Positions 55,651 through 63,622 are shown, counted from the first letter of the stretch. The stretch: 64,000 bases of DNA from Arenibacter sp. F20364 (GCF_023015905.1 NZ_JALKBD010000006.1:124001-188000); one strand, 5' to 3'. Notes: generated by a model not told the origin, from the letters alone. Numbers and translations: made by a program.

Positions 55651-55676
55651 GTTGAAAAACACTAAGGTTTTTCAAC
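55651..55676. repeat. Perfect 10 bp hairpin
   Basis: GTTGAAAAAC, loop ACTAAG, GTTTTTCAAC. A possible terminator for a decayed upstream gene, or an IS remnant. Confidence 0.5.
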
Positions 55677-55898
55677 TTCCGCAGGGCTTGGACAACAATG
55701 GGCTCGCAGAACGTGTCAAAATGTACCTGTTTCACATCAGGGGAAAAATTTATCATTCTTTCTTACCACTAACCATAGTTAGCTTTATTGTATTTGCATT
55801 CATTAAAAAGGCCAAAACAGTTTTCTCTACTTCTTTGCCTGTGAAATCTTCAAACATAAAGGTTCTTGTGTTCACGATATTTTGAATATCAAGGTAGC

Positions 55899-56218
55899 TT
55901 AAAGCTTAAGTTTGTCATTTAAAACCTCTGTAAGATAGTACCCCCCTGTTTGAGGAGCATCTCCTCTAAATTCAATTAGACCAGCAGAACGTAATTGAGC
56001 ATATATCTTTCTATTGAACTTTCGGCAAGTTTGGTCTTTTCTCTATAATCAGTAACTCTTTTGCCTTCATCATCGGCTATAGCGGTAAGAAGAATTACTA
56101 GTTTTTCTTTTACTACCTCAATTGCTCCTTCAATTGCTCCGTCATTTGCTCCGACGATTAACAATTTAAGGAATTGCAATTATAAAGGTAGCTTCTTTAA
56201 AGAGTAGAGCATTATTCT
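55899..56218 (-). pseudogene. Decayed C-terminus of an AlbA_2/RecG-like gene, cut by the IS
   Basis: On the minus strand three frames joined by two frameshifts give LLFKEATFIIAIP, then VGANDGAIEGAIEVV...DYREKTKLAESSIERYM, then QLRSAGLIEFRGDAPQTGG and a stop at 55899-55901. This is the linker and winged-helix end of AlbA_2/RecG-like proteins, like the tail of the gene at 27825-29186. The upstream part is missing, and the fragment ends at the target duplication beside the ISL3-type IS. The frameshifts show it is not functional. Confidence 0.72.
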
Positions 56219-56282
56219 GGATCAATCCCAAAAGTTGGGTCTGAAGAGAAAAATAATTTTCTTTGTGCTTTAAATTACATTG

Positions 56283-56669
56283 ATGAATAAAGGCACTGAG
56301 TTATCCTTGTTAAGTTTAATATTACCAGAAGGAATATTAGAGTATTTTGATATTGTTGGATTCGATAAGAAGCCTATAAAGCATGTTTTGTACGAGAACC
56401 GTCTAACGATATATTTGGAGGAGAAAAAACAAATACCATCCAAGTACAAGGATTGCAAGTATAAAGCCAGTGGCTTCATGGAGCCCCGAATAATCGAGGA
56501 TTATCCCGTTCGAGACAATCTACTGTCCTTAAATCTTAAACGAAGGCGTTGGGACGTTCTACTTGATGAAAAGTGGATTAAAGTAAGTCGTGAATGGGAT
56601 GAATTTATTGCACAGGGGACTCGAATATCAAAAGAGTTTGCTGCTTTTTTAAAAGAAATCGACGGATAA
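56283..56669 (+). CDS. ISL3/ISAon1-type transposase, N-terminal region protein
   Basis: 128 residues from the ATG at 56283 (a TTG at 56280 precedes it). It has the usual ISL3 N-terminal layout: a short linker (ILPEGILEYFDIVGF) and a basic region, but only part of a zinc-finger/HTH half. The second reading frame opens at 56653, inside its last codons, so it may be joined to the DDE part by a +1 shift near TTTTTTAAAAG, or the two may act as separate proteins, as annotated for this IS group. Confidence 0.82.
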   Translation: MNKGTELSLLSLILPEGILEYFDIVGFDKKPIKHVLYENRLTIYLEEKKQIPSKYKDCKYKASGFMEPRIIEDYPVRDNLLSLNLKRRRWDVLLDEKWIKVSREWDEFIAQGTRISKEFAAFLKEIDG

Positions 56670-56709
56670 TACTGCTCTGAGCAGCCAACAACTTGGGCAC
56701 CAGTATGGT

Positions 56710-57645
56710 ATGTCCGGGAAAAGGCTTCAAAGACATTATAAGGATCACTTAAGTGATTTTAAGCAATGGGAGCATAAGAGCCATGCCAAAGAGTGGCTTA
56801 TATTCCCAGAGAATATAGGACCCTATCTGTCCATTGACGAAACGGCACTCTCCAAGGGGGAGCTCTATACCATCATTACCAATAAGAAGGCCAAAGGAAA
56901 GAAAGGGGCTTTGGTCGGGATATTCCACGGAACTAAAGTGGAGCCTATTATCGAACAACTCTTGAAGATCCCGGCAAAGAGGCGTGCTAAAGTGAAAGAG
57001 ATCACCTTGGACATGGCAAACTCTATGAAAACGATCTCCACCAAATGTTTCCCGAAAGCCATCCAGGTAACGGACAGGTTCCATGTACAGAAGCTCGCTA
57101 TAGAGGCGCTCCAAGATCTTCGTATCAAATACCGATGGGAAGCTTTGGATCAAGAAAATGAACGGATAAAGCTATCCAGAGCAGACGACAAAGAATTTAA
57201 ACCTGTGACTTTTTCCAATGGCGATAGCTCAAAACAACTCCTGGCCAGGAGTAGATATCTACTGTATAAATCCCCGGATAAATGGACTCCAAATCAGAAA
57301 GAGAGGGGACGGATATTGTTTGACGAATACCCGGAATTAAAGAAAGCCTATGGACTTGTTCAAGGCTTGAGGAATATTTTCAACCAAGCCATAGATATTA
57401 AAATAGCTTACACCAAATTAGCCCACTGGTACAAAGATGTAGAGGAGTCGGGATTTAAGAGCTTCCAAACGGTAGCCAATAGTATTGCTTTAAATTACCG
57501 CTCCGTACTCAACTATTTTTTAAACAGAAGTACAAATGCTTCAGCAGAATCCTTTAATGCAAAAGTAAAGGCTTTTAGATCACAATTTAGGGGAGTCAGG
57601 AATACCGAATACTTCTTATATCGCTTGATTAAATTATATTCTTAA
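56710..57645 (+). CDS. ISL3/ISAon1-type transposase, DDE domain
   Basis: 311 residues from the first ATG; the open frame starts at 56653. DDE_Tnp_ISL3 features: YLSIDETALSKGELYTIITN (first Asp), ITLDMANSMK (second Asp), FHVQKLAIEAL, and ASAESFNAKVKAF near the end with the Glu. The frame is intact to the stop. Confidence 0.9.
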   Translation: MSGKRLQRHYKDHLSDFKQWEHKSHAKEWLIFPENIGPYLSIDETALSKGELYTIITNKKAKGKKGALVGIFHGTKVEPIIEQLLKIPAKRRAKVKEITLDMANSMKTISTKCFPKAIQVTDRFHVQKLAIEALQDLRIKYRWEALDQENERIKLSRADDKEFKPVTFSNGDSSKQLLARSRYLLYKSPDKWTPNQKERGRILFDEYPELKKAYGLVQGLRNIFNQAIDIKIAYTKLAHWYKDVEESGFKSFQTVANSIALNYRSVLNYFLNRSTNASAESFNAKVKAFRSQFRGVRNTEYFLYRLIKLYS

Positions 57646-57747
57646 AATGGGAAAAACCCAGATTTTTGACTTGATCCATTATTCTTTAGGGAATGTGTTT
57701 TAATATACTTGCTTATGTTAAGTACGGGAGAAATGGTTTCCAAAAAA

Positions 57748-57769
57748 GCACGCCGAAAGCACGCCGAAA
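57748..57769 (+). repeat. Tandem 11 bp repeat, candidate integrase arm-binding site (right)
   Basis: Two perfect copies of GCACGCCGAAA in the same orientation as the pair at 14697-14718, again bordered by A runs. They lie 45 bp inside attR. Presence of the pair at both ends and nowhere else that I noticed supports a role in recombination. Confidence 0.6.
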
Positions 57770-57771
57770 AA

Positions 57772-57805
57772 CAAAAAAGACAGTTACAAATTTATGTAAC
57801 TGTCT
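57772..57805 (-). terminator. Element-carried terminator for the tRNA gene
   Basis: On the minus strand AGACAGTTAC, loop ATAAATTT, GTAACTGTCT, then six T. A perfect 10 bp stem about 10 bp beyond the tRNA 3' end. It replaces the host terminator displaced to 14510-14537. Confidence 0.85.
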
Positions 57806-57813
57806 GATTTCTA

Positions 57814-57861
57814 TGTGGTCCCACCTGGGCTCGAACCAGGGACCACCTGATTATGAGTCAG
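57814..57861 (-). repeat. attR: 3' part of the intact tRNA gene (48 bp direct repeat)
   Basis: Identical to 14547-14594. This copy came in with the element and restores the 3' two thirds of the tRNA. Confidence 0.9.
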
Positions 57862-57889
57862 GTGCTCTAACCAACTGAGCTATAGGACC
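57816..57889 (-). tRNA. tRNA with CAU anticodon (elongator Met or Ile2)
   Basis: 74 nt. Acceptor GGTCCTA pairs with TGGGACC. The D arm is GCTC...GAGC, the anticodon stem CCTGA/TCAGG has loop CTCATAA (anticodon CAT), and the T arm CTGG...CCAG holds the TTCGAGC loop; discriminator A, with no CCA encoded. A CAU anticodon means elongator Met or the lysidine-modified Ile2; I cannot decide between them by eye. It is the integration target of the element. Confidence 0.93.
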
Positions 57890-58040
57890 GTTTCCTTTTT
57901 TACTTCTTGTATCAAATACGCTTATTTGAAAAAGCAATCGGGAACCGCAAATTGCGGATGCAATATTACTACTTATTTTCCAACACTGCAAACAAAATTG
58001 GAAGCTTAATAATGCGTATTTATTCAATTGATTGCAAATA

Positions 58041-58469
58041 TCATTCCTTCTTGCTTTCAAGTTTTGATAAAGGGTCTTCCTGACAGAGCTCTATCAACAC
58101 CCCATTGGTCCCTTTGGGATGTAAAAAAGCCACCAATTTATTGTCCGCACCCCTTTTGGGAATTTTATTCAAGACCGTAAACCCTTCTTGGGTCAAACGC
58201 TCCATTTCGGCCACTATATCATCCACCGCAAAGGCAACATGATGTACCCCCTCTCCCCTCTTCGCCAAAAATTTGGCAACAGGGCTATTGTCATCCAAAG
58301 CCTGCAATAACTCAATCTTGTTGGGGCCTGCCTTAAAAAAGGAGGTCTTTACCCCTTCTGAAGTCACTTCCTCGATCTTATAATGGGGTACTCCCAAGAT
58401 TTTTGCAAACAAGGTGTTAGAAGCCTCCAAATCATGTACCGCTATTCCCAGATGTTCAATTTTCTTCAT
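58041..58469 (-). CDS. mce: Methylmalonyl-CoA epimerase
   Basis: The ATG at 58467-58469 (MKKIEHLGIAV) is the usual family start; one three codons upstream exists. 142 residues of VOC/glyoxalase fold: HLGIAVHDLEASN, PNKIELLQAL, GEGVHHVAFAVDDI, GTNGVLIELCQ, including the metal-binding His and Glu residues. It interconverts the R and S forms of methylmalonyl-CoA in propionate metabolism. First chromosomal gene after the element. Confidence 0.93.
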   Translation of the reverse strand: MKKIEHLGIAVHDLEASNTLFAKILGVPHYKIEEVTSEGVKTSFFKAGPNKIELLQALDDNSPVAKFLAKRGEGVHHVAFAVDDIVAEMERLTQEGFTVLNKIPKRGADNKLVAFLHPKGTNGVLIELCQEDPLSKLESKKE

Positions 58470-58642
58470 ATTTACCATATTAGGTCCAAGTCAATTTCCT
58501 TGTGTCCATCTTGTCCCAGCCACCACCCATCAAATAATTTGATTCCATAAAGGACTTAGCAACCCTTTCTTTCAAAAATACTACATTCCGAATAATCTGA
58601 TGCTAATCCGTACCCAATCATAGAATCTATATAAATATATCG

Positions 58643-58650
58643 TATTTTTG
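58643..58650 (+). promoter_or_regulatory. Candidate -7 element for the rbfA transcript
   Basis: TATTTTTG fits the Bacteroidota TAnnTTTG element exactly. It lies 4 bp before the rbfA ATG, which would make the mRNA leaderless. No matching -33 TTTG was found. Confidence 0.3.
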
Positions 58651-58654
58651 TGCC

Positions 58655-59047
58655 ATGGAGACACAAAGACAGAAGAAAATAGGCGGGGTCATACAAAAAG
58701 ATATCGCGGATATTTTACAACGTGCTGCAACCGACGGTGGACTGAAAGGTACGCTAATTTCGGTATCCAAAGTGTCGGTCACCACAGACCTTTCCATCGC
58801 CAAGATCTATGTAAGCATTTTTCCTGCTACCAAGGGAAAGGAATTATTGGACGGAATTAAATCCAATCAGCCGCTGATAAAGCACGAACTAGCCCAGCGC
58901 ACCAAAAATCAGCTAAGACGGGTACCTGAACTATTGTTCTTCTTGGACGATTCCTTGGAATATATAGACGGCATTGAAAAATCGCTTAAGGGCGAAGAAA
59001 ACCCTGTTAAGAATCCTGATCTACTGGAAAAAAGGAAAAAATCATAA
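58655..59047 (+). CDS. rbfA: Ribosome-binding factor A
   Basis: 130 residues. The KH-like fold pattern is visible: RQKKIGGVIQKDIADIL at the start, LISVSKVSVTTDLSIAKIYVSIFP in the middle, LRRVPELLFFLDDSLEY near the end. It matures the 16S rRNA 5' end of the 30S subunit. It is followed 2 bp later by the permease gene, a common Bacteroidota pairing. Confidence 0.93.
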   Translation: METQRQKKIGGVIQKDIADILQRAATDGGLKGTLISVSKVSVTTDLSIAKIYVSIFPATKGKELLDGIKSNQPLIKHELAQRTKNQLRRVPELLFFLDDSLEYIDGIEKSLKGEENPVKNPDLLEKRKKS

Positions 59048-59049
59048 GA

Positions 59050-60258
59050 TTGAACTTCCCTTTATACATAGCAAAGCGGTACTTGCGTTCCAAGAGTAGC
59101 CAAAATGCGGTAAACATTATCAATTTTATTACTTTTCTGGTCATCGTTATTGGATCGGCAGCGCTCTTTATTGTGCTTTCCGGTTTTGCGGGACTAAAAA
59201 CCTTTAGCCTTGCCTATACGAATATGGTAGACCCTGACCTAAAGGCCTTACCGCTAACGGGGAAATTCTTTAGCGTATCGGAATCCCAGGACCAAGCACT
59301 TCAACAACTACAAGACGTAGTGGCCTATTCCAAGGAAATTGAAGAAAAAGTATACCTGACCCATGACCAAAAAGCCCATATTGCCTACATAAAAGGAATC
59401 GATTCTACCTTTATAAAAACTACACCTATTGATAGTAGCCTTTATTTTTATGGCGATTGGGCCATAAACGGCCTACAAGGGGTTGCTGGACAGGGAATTG
59501 TAAATCTATTGGGATTGAGCATCAACAATTTTAGAAGTCCGTTAATTATCCGAGTCCCTAAACCGGGCAAAGGCCTCTTGGGCCAACGGCTATTAAAGGA
59601 CAGCTATAATGAGACCTCCTTGGTCATTAGTGGTATTTACCAAATTGAGGAGGAGTTGGACAGAAAATATATTTTTGCCGATCTACCCATGGTACAAGCC
59701 ATGCTGGAGAAAGACAGTACCCAGATATCTGGTATAAATTTTAAATTGACGCAAGATGTCAATGTTCCTCAACTTAGGAACAAAATTGAAACTATTTTTC
59801 CGGGTCAGGTCGTTTTAAAGGACCGTAGAGAATTGAACAGTACCCTGTACCGAATGTTGAATACGGAAAACCTGGCCACCTATCTTATTTTTACCCTAGT
59901 GCTTATCATTGCCCTTTTTAATGTAGTTGGTGCCATTATCATGATGATCCTGGACAAACAGCAGAATTCCAAAACCTTGTTTAATTTGGGTACGACCATT
60001 AAGGCACTTCGAAAAATTTACTTTGTCCAAGGGATATTGGTCACGGGAATGGGCGGCTTGATCGGCGTATTTTTGGGCTCCTTGTTAATATGGTCCCAAT
60101 TGGCCTTTGGATGGCTAAAAATAACTCCTAGCCTGTCCTATCCTGTAGAATACAGTTTGATCAACGTTTTGATAGTATTGGCCACCATCATTGTGCTGGG
60201 CATAATTGCCTCCTTCATTGCCAGCAGTAGGATCAACAAAAAATTAATAGCGCATTAG
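59050..60258 (+). CDS. ABC transporter permease, LolC/E-like
   Basis: 402 residues from a TTG start 2 bp after rbfA. N-terminal IAKRYLRSKSSQNAVNIINFIT and a first membrane helix (about 22-45), a periplasmic MacB-PCD-type domain (about 50-265), then three membrane helices (about 275-300, 325-350, 370-395): the FtsX/LolE topology. Probably part of the lipoprotein release system toward the outer membrane; the ATPase is not adjacent. Its end overlaps dusB convergently by 4 bp. Confidence 0.88.
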   Translation: MNFPLYIAKRYLRSKSSQNAVNIINFITFLVIVIGSAALFIVLSGFAGLKTFSLAYTNMVDPDLKALPLTGKFFSVSESQDQALQQLQDVVAYSKEIEEKVYLTHDQKAHIAYIKGIDSTFIKTTPIDSSLYFYGDWAINGLQGVAGQGIVNLLGLSINNFRSPLIIRVPKPGKGLLGQRLLKDSYNETSLVISGIYQIEEELDRKYIFADLPMVQAMLEKDSTQISGINFKLTQDVNVPQLRNKIETIFPGQVVLKDRRELNSTLYRMLNTENLATYLIFTLVLIIALFNVVGAIIMMILDKQQNSKTLFNLGTTIKALRKIYFVQGILVTGMGGLIGVFLGSLLIWSQLAFGWLKITPSLSYPVEYSLINVLIVLATIIVLGIIASFIASSRINKKLIAH

Positions 60259-61250
60259 CCCACAAATTCGAAATCCCCGAATTTTTCCATTACCTCATCA
60301 AAAGCATCAAACACATCTGTAGAATGGTCACTGGTGACCATCTTCATTCTATACTCCTTAAAATTGGGTATTCCCTTGAAATAATTGGTATAGTGCCTCC
60401 GGGTTTCAAAAACGCCCAACTGCTCCCCTTTCCAGTCTATGGCCATTTGTAAATGACGGCGGGCAGCATCAACACGCTCCTCCATGGTAGGTGGTGTGGC
60501 ATGGGTCCCTGTTTTAAAAAAGTGCTTCACTTCCTTAAAGAACCAAGGATAGCCTATACTGGCCCTGCCTATCATGGCTCCGTCCAAGCCATATTCGGCC
60601 CTCATTTTCATAGCCATTTCAGGGGAATCTACATCACCATTTCCAAAAATAGGAATATGCATCCGCTGGTTGTTCTTTACCTCCGCTATAGGTCTCCAAT
60701 CGGCTTCCCCCTTGTACATCTGTACCCGTGTTCTCCCGTGAATGGAAATTGCCTTGCATCCAACATCTTGAAGGCGCTCCGCAACCTCAACAATTTTAAT
60801 GGAATCGGAATCCCATCCCAGGCGGGTCTTTACCGTAACGGGTAGTTTGGTATGCTCTACCATGGCCTTGGTCAAAGAAACCATTAAGTCTATATCCTTA
60901 AGGATTCCGGCACCTGCACCTTTACTTACTACTTTTTTAACCGGACAACCAAAGTTGATATCAATAATATCGGGCCCGGACTTTTCCACTATCTCCACAG
61001 ATTGAAGCATGGAGTCCAAGTTGGCACCAAAAATCTGTATCCCCACAGGACGTTCCTTTTCGTAAATATCCAACTTCATGACGCTTTTGGCGGCATCGCG
61101 AATTAGTCCTTCCGAGGAAATAAATTCAGTGTACACCACATCTGCTCCCTGCTCCTTGCACAAGGCGCGGAAGGGCGGGTCACTAACATCTTCCATTGGT
61201 GCAAGCAACAATGGGAAATCCGGTAATTGAATGTCTCCTATTTTAGGCAC
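60255..61250 (-). CDS. dusB: tRNA-dihydrouridine synthase B
   Basis: 331 residues. FMN-binding barrel: LLLAPMEDVSDPPFR (16-28), the catalytic NFGCPVKKV with C102, GAGAGIL, VKTRLGWD, SIHGRTRVQMYKG and GNGDVDSP, then a C-terminal helical domain. It reduces uridines in the tRNA D loop. Convergent with the permease gene. Confidence 0.95.
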   Translation of the reverse strand: MPKIGDIQLPDFPLLLAPMEDVSDPPFRALCKEQGADVVYTEFISSEGLIRDAAKSVMKLDIYEKERPVGIQIFGANLDSMLQSVEIVEKSGPDIIDINFGCPVKKVVSKGAGAGILKDIDLMVSLTKAMVEHTKLPVTVKTRLGWDSDSIKIVEVAERLQDVGCKAISIHGRTRVQMYKGEADWRPIAEVKNNQRMHIPIFGNGDVDSPEMAMKMRAEYGLDGAMIGRASIGYPWFFKEVKHFFKTGTHATPPTMEERVDAARRHLQMAIDWKGEQLGVFETRRHYTNYFKGIPNFKEYRMKMVTSDHSTDVFDAFDEVMEKFGDFEFVG

Positions 61251-61427
61251 AACTGATATCCTTTAAATTTTGGGACTGCAAAATTACTGAAAAATTCTAT
61301 AATCCTAAATTCCAAGGGATAAGAATAGTATAACAGCTAAACGAAACCAATAACAAAATTCAATTTTAGATATATTTCGATCTTAATATTGCATTGGGAA
61401 ATTTAATTATAAAGTACATTAGCCCCT

Positions 61428-62201
61428 ATGTTATCTCTTATCTCTCTGCCATACGAGCCAATTTTGTTCGGCATAAAAGTCAATGTGCATTTAGTGCTGG
61501 AATATTTGGCCTTTTTTCTAGGGTTTCGTTATTATCTCTATTTAAGAAAACGAACAACGGACACCATCTCTACCAATAACCGTTTGTCCATCATTATTGG
61601 AGCAGTTTTTGGTGCCCTTTTTTTTTCCCGATTAATTGCCTTTTTAGAAAATCCGCCCTTACATTACTCCCAAGGCATAATATCCCTCCTTAACAACAAA
61701 ACTATTATGGGCGGACTCTTTGGCGGATTATTGGGTGTGGAGTTGGTAAAAAAAGTAATTGGGGAAAAGCAGTCTTCCGGAGATCTGTTCACCCTGCCCA
61801 TAATTCTAGGAATCGCAATAGGTAGGATGGGTTGCTTTTTGGCTGGAACAAAGGAATTTACCTACGGAAAAGAAACTACTTTTTATTTTGGTATGGACTT
61901 AGGCGACGGACTTTCCAGGCATCCCATCGCTCTTTATGAAATATTTTTTTTAATAGGCCTGTTCTTCCTGATCCAACAACTTCAGAAATCCGCACAGCCC
62001 TTTAAAAATGGCAGCTATTTCAAAATTTTTATGATAAGTTACTTTTCATTTAGGTTTATACTGGAATTTTTAAAGCCGAATACCTATTTCCTAATTGGCC
62101 TGAGCAGCATTCAATATTTATGCTTACTTTGTTTGTTGTATTATTATAAATCCGTCGGAGAAGCCATTAAATATGCCTACAAGAAATTATACCTACTATG
62201 A
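61428..62201 (+). CDS. Prolipoprotein diacylglyceryl transferase-like membrane protein
   Basis: 257 residues with about seven membrane helices. KTIMGGLFGGLLGVEL and IAIGRMGCFLAGTKEFTYG correspond to the Lgt core, but the Lgt signature GRxGNFxNxE is altered (C instead of N after the second Gly, no clear Glu). It is thus a divergent paralogue, possibly with another acyl-glycerol substrate. It overlaps the radical SAM gene by 29 bp, so the two are a coupled pair. Confidence 0.8.
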   Translation: MLSLISLPYEPILFGIKVNVHLVLEYLAFFLGFRYYLYLRKRTTDTISTNNRLSIIIGAVFGALFFSRLIAFLENPPLHYSQGIISLLNNKTIMGGLFGGLLGVELVKKVIGEKQSSGDLFTLPIILGIAIGRMGCFLAGTKEFTYGKETTFYFGMDLGDGLSRHPIALYEIFFLIGLFFLIQQLQKSAQPFKNGSYFKIFMISYFSFRFILEFLKPNTYFLIGLSSIQYLCLLCLLYYYKSVGEAIKYAYKKLYLL

Positions 62202-63573
62202 TTTTACCCTAAGTCTTTGCCCAGAATGCCTAAGACGGATAGATGCCAAGATCGTCTTTGAAGATGAAAAGGTCTATATGCTCAAAAATTGCAGGGAGCA
62301 CGGAAAATCAAAAGTAATTATTGCCGACGATATTGCGTATTACAAAAATATACGCAATTACAACAAGGCTTCCGAATACCCTAAGACCTTTAACACCAAA
62401 ACCCATTATGGCTGCCCATATGATTGTGGACTGTGTCCTGATCATGAGCAACACTCCTGCCTTACGGTGGTGGAAGTTACTGACCGCTGCAACCTTAGCT
62501 GCCCTACCTGTTATGCTTCCTCTTCTCCCCACAATGGTAGACATAGAACCCTGGAAGAAATAAAAAAGATGTTGGATGTAATCGTAAAAAACGAAGGCGA
62601 GCCGGATGTAGTCCAGATCAGTGGTGGTGAACCTACCATACATCCACAATTTTTTGAAATATTGGATTATGCCAAATCGTTGCCCATTAGGCACCTAATG
62701 GTAAATACCAACGGCATTCAAATTGCCAAGGATTTTGCCTTTGCGGAAAGACTGGCCACTTACGCCCCCGATTTTGAAATTTATCTACAGTTCGACTCCC
62801 TGGATGAACAGGTTTCACGCACACTGCGAGGTGCAGATTTAAAACAAACAAGGTTAAAGGCCTTAGAACATCTTAATACCTTAAACCTTTCCACAACTTT
62901 GGTAGTTACCTTGCAAAAAGGTCTTAACGACCATGAAATGGGCTCCACCATTGATTTTGCCCTTAAACAAAAATGCGTTCGGGGAGTTACTTTTCAGCCC
63001 ACCCAAATTGCAGGAAGGCTTGAGAATTTTCAGGTTGACGAAAATAGGATTACCCTAACCGAGGTTAGACGTAAAATTTTGGAACAATCCCCAATTTTTG
63101 AACCGGACGATCTTATTCCCGTTCCCTGCAATCCTGATGCACTGGTCATGGGATATGCCTTAAAAATGGGGAACGAAGTAACACCATTAACTCGGTATAT
63201 AAATCCCGACGACCTGCTTAATAGTGGTAAGAATACCATTATCTACGAGCAGGACGAACAACTACATGAAAAAATGATACAGCTTTTCAGCACGGGAAAA
63301 TCGGTTGAAAAAGCTTCCGAAAATTTAAAATCCATCATGTGCTGCCTTCCGGAAATCGATGCTCCCAATATGGGCTACGACAATTTGTTCAGAATCATAA
63401 TTATGCAATTTATTGATGCCTATAATTTTGACGTTCGGGCCATTAAGAAGTCCTGTGTTCACATCGTAAACAAGGATTATAAAATTATACCCTTCGAAAC
63501 TATGAACCTCTTCTACCGGGACGATAAAATAAAACGTCTGAACGAACTAAAGGGGGAAGTGGAACACAACTAA
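62173..63573 (+). CDS. Radical SAM protein of the MJ0619/tetraether-synthase-like type
   Basis: 466 residues. The radical SAM cluster motif CNLSCPTC (C106, C110, C113) lies after an N-terminal cysteine-rich part (CPEC 16-19, C40 and CPYDCGLCPDHEQHSC 81-96), which would hold further metal. QISGGEPTIHP and later segments complete the barrel. C-P-x-D-C-G-L-C-P before the cluster is typical of the MJ0619 group, which includes archaeal tetraether lipid synthase. The coupling to an Lgt-like enzyme suggests lipid modification, but the reaction is unproven. Confidence 0.8.
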   Translation: MPTRNYTYYDFTLSLCPECLRRIDAKIVFEDEKVYMLKNCREHGKSKVIIADDIAYYKNIRNYNKASEYPKTFNTKTHYGCPYDCGLCPDHEQHSCLTVVEVTDRCNLSCPTCYASSSPHNGRHRTLEEIKKMLDVIVKNEGEPDVVQISGGEPTIHPQFFEILDYAKSLPIRHLMVNTNGIQIAKDFAFAERLATYAPDFEIYLQFDSLDEQVSRTLRGADLKQTRLKALEHLNTLNLSTTLVVTLQKGLNDHEMGSTIDFALKQKCVRGVTFQPTQIAGRLENFQVDENRITLTEVRRKILEQSPIFEPDDLIPVPCNPDALVMGYALKMGNEVTPLTRYINPDDLLNSGKNTIIYEQDEQLHEKMIQLFSTGKSVEKASENLKSIMCCLPEIDAPNMGYDNLFRIIIMQFIDAYNFDVRAIKKSCVHIVNKDYKIIPFETMNLFYRDDKIKRLNELKGEVEHN

Positions 63574-63622
63574 GATCTGTCTTGTCATTTGAGCTTAAAA
63601 CATTAAAAGCACATTGTATATT

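Larger units (their letters stand above)
55083..55898. other. Intergenic region with several hairpins
   Basis: 816 bp. The first 180 bp (AT-rich) must carry the kinase-operon promoter. Further on lie three inverted-repeat structures: CCTAATTCGATTTTA/TAAAATCGGATTAGG (55470-55525), GCGCAC...GTGCGC enclosing GTCATTT/AAATGAC (55526-55585), and GTTGAAAAAC/GTTTTTCAAC (55651-55676). A short plus-strand frame (55643-55885) overlaps the last hairpin and is not convincing as a gene. No RNA gene recognised. Confidence 0.5.
56219..57677 (+). mobile_element. ISL3/ISAon1-type insertion sequence, complete
   Basis: 1459 bp. The ends match as inverted repeats: GGATCAATCCCAAAAGTTGG at the left and GGATCAAGTCAAAAATCTGG at the right, read inward, both followed by GT. 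An 8 bp target duplication ATTATTCT (56211-56218 and 57678-57685) fits the ISL3 family. Two overlapping-frame genes fill it. It inserted next to the decayed AlbA_2-like fragment, 60 bp from the element's right repeats. Confidence 0.88.
14547..57861. mobile_element. Integrative mobilizable element in a tRNA gene (43.3 kb)
   Basis: A 48 bp perfect direct repeat (14547-14594 and 57814-57861) consists of the 3' part of a CAU-anticodon tRNA. The right copy is part of an intact tRNA gene and the left is an orphan fragment, the normal result of tRNA-directed integration. A tyrosine recombinase lies just inside the left end. Tandem 11 bp repeats lie near both ends. Inside are mobilization genes (relaxase, MobC), a type I restriction-modification/Argonaute/SIR2 block, small envelope proteins, a kinase/phosphatase/FHA operon and two insertion sequences. 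No VirB4/TraG-like or other pore genes were seen, so self-transfer is unlikely. Confidence 0.88.

Noticed and set aside
55643-55885. 80-residue plus-strand frame
   Set aside because: It starts on a non-ATG codon, runs across a perfect hairpin and resembles no family; a stretch DNNGLAERVK faintly recalls IS66 transposases but is too short to call.
14547-57861. Self-transmissible conjugative transposon or prophage
   Set aside because: No coupling protein, VirB4-like ATPase, Tra membrane genes, capsid, terminase or tail genes were found.
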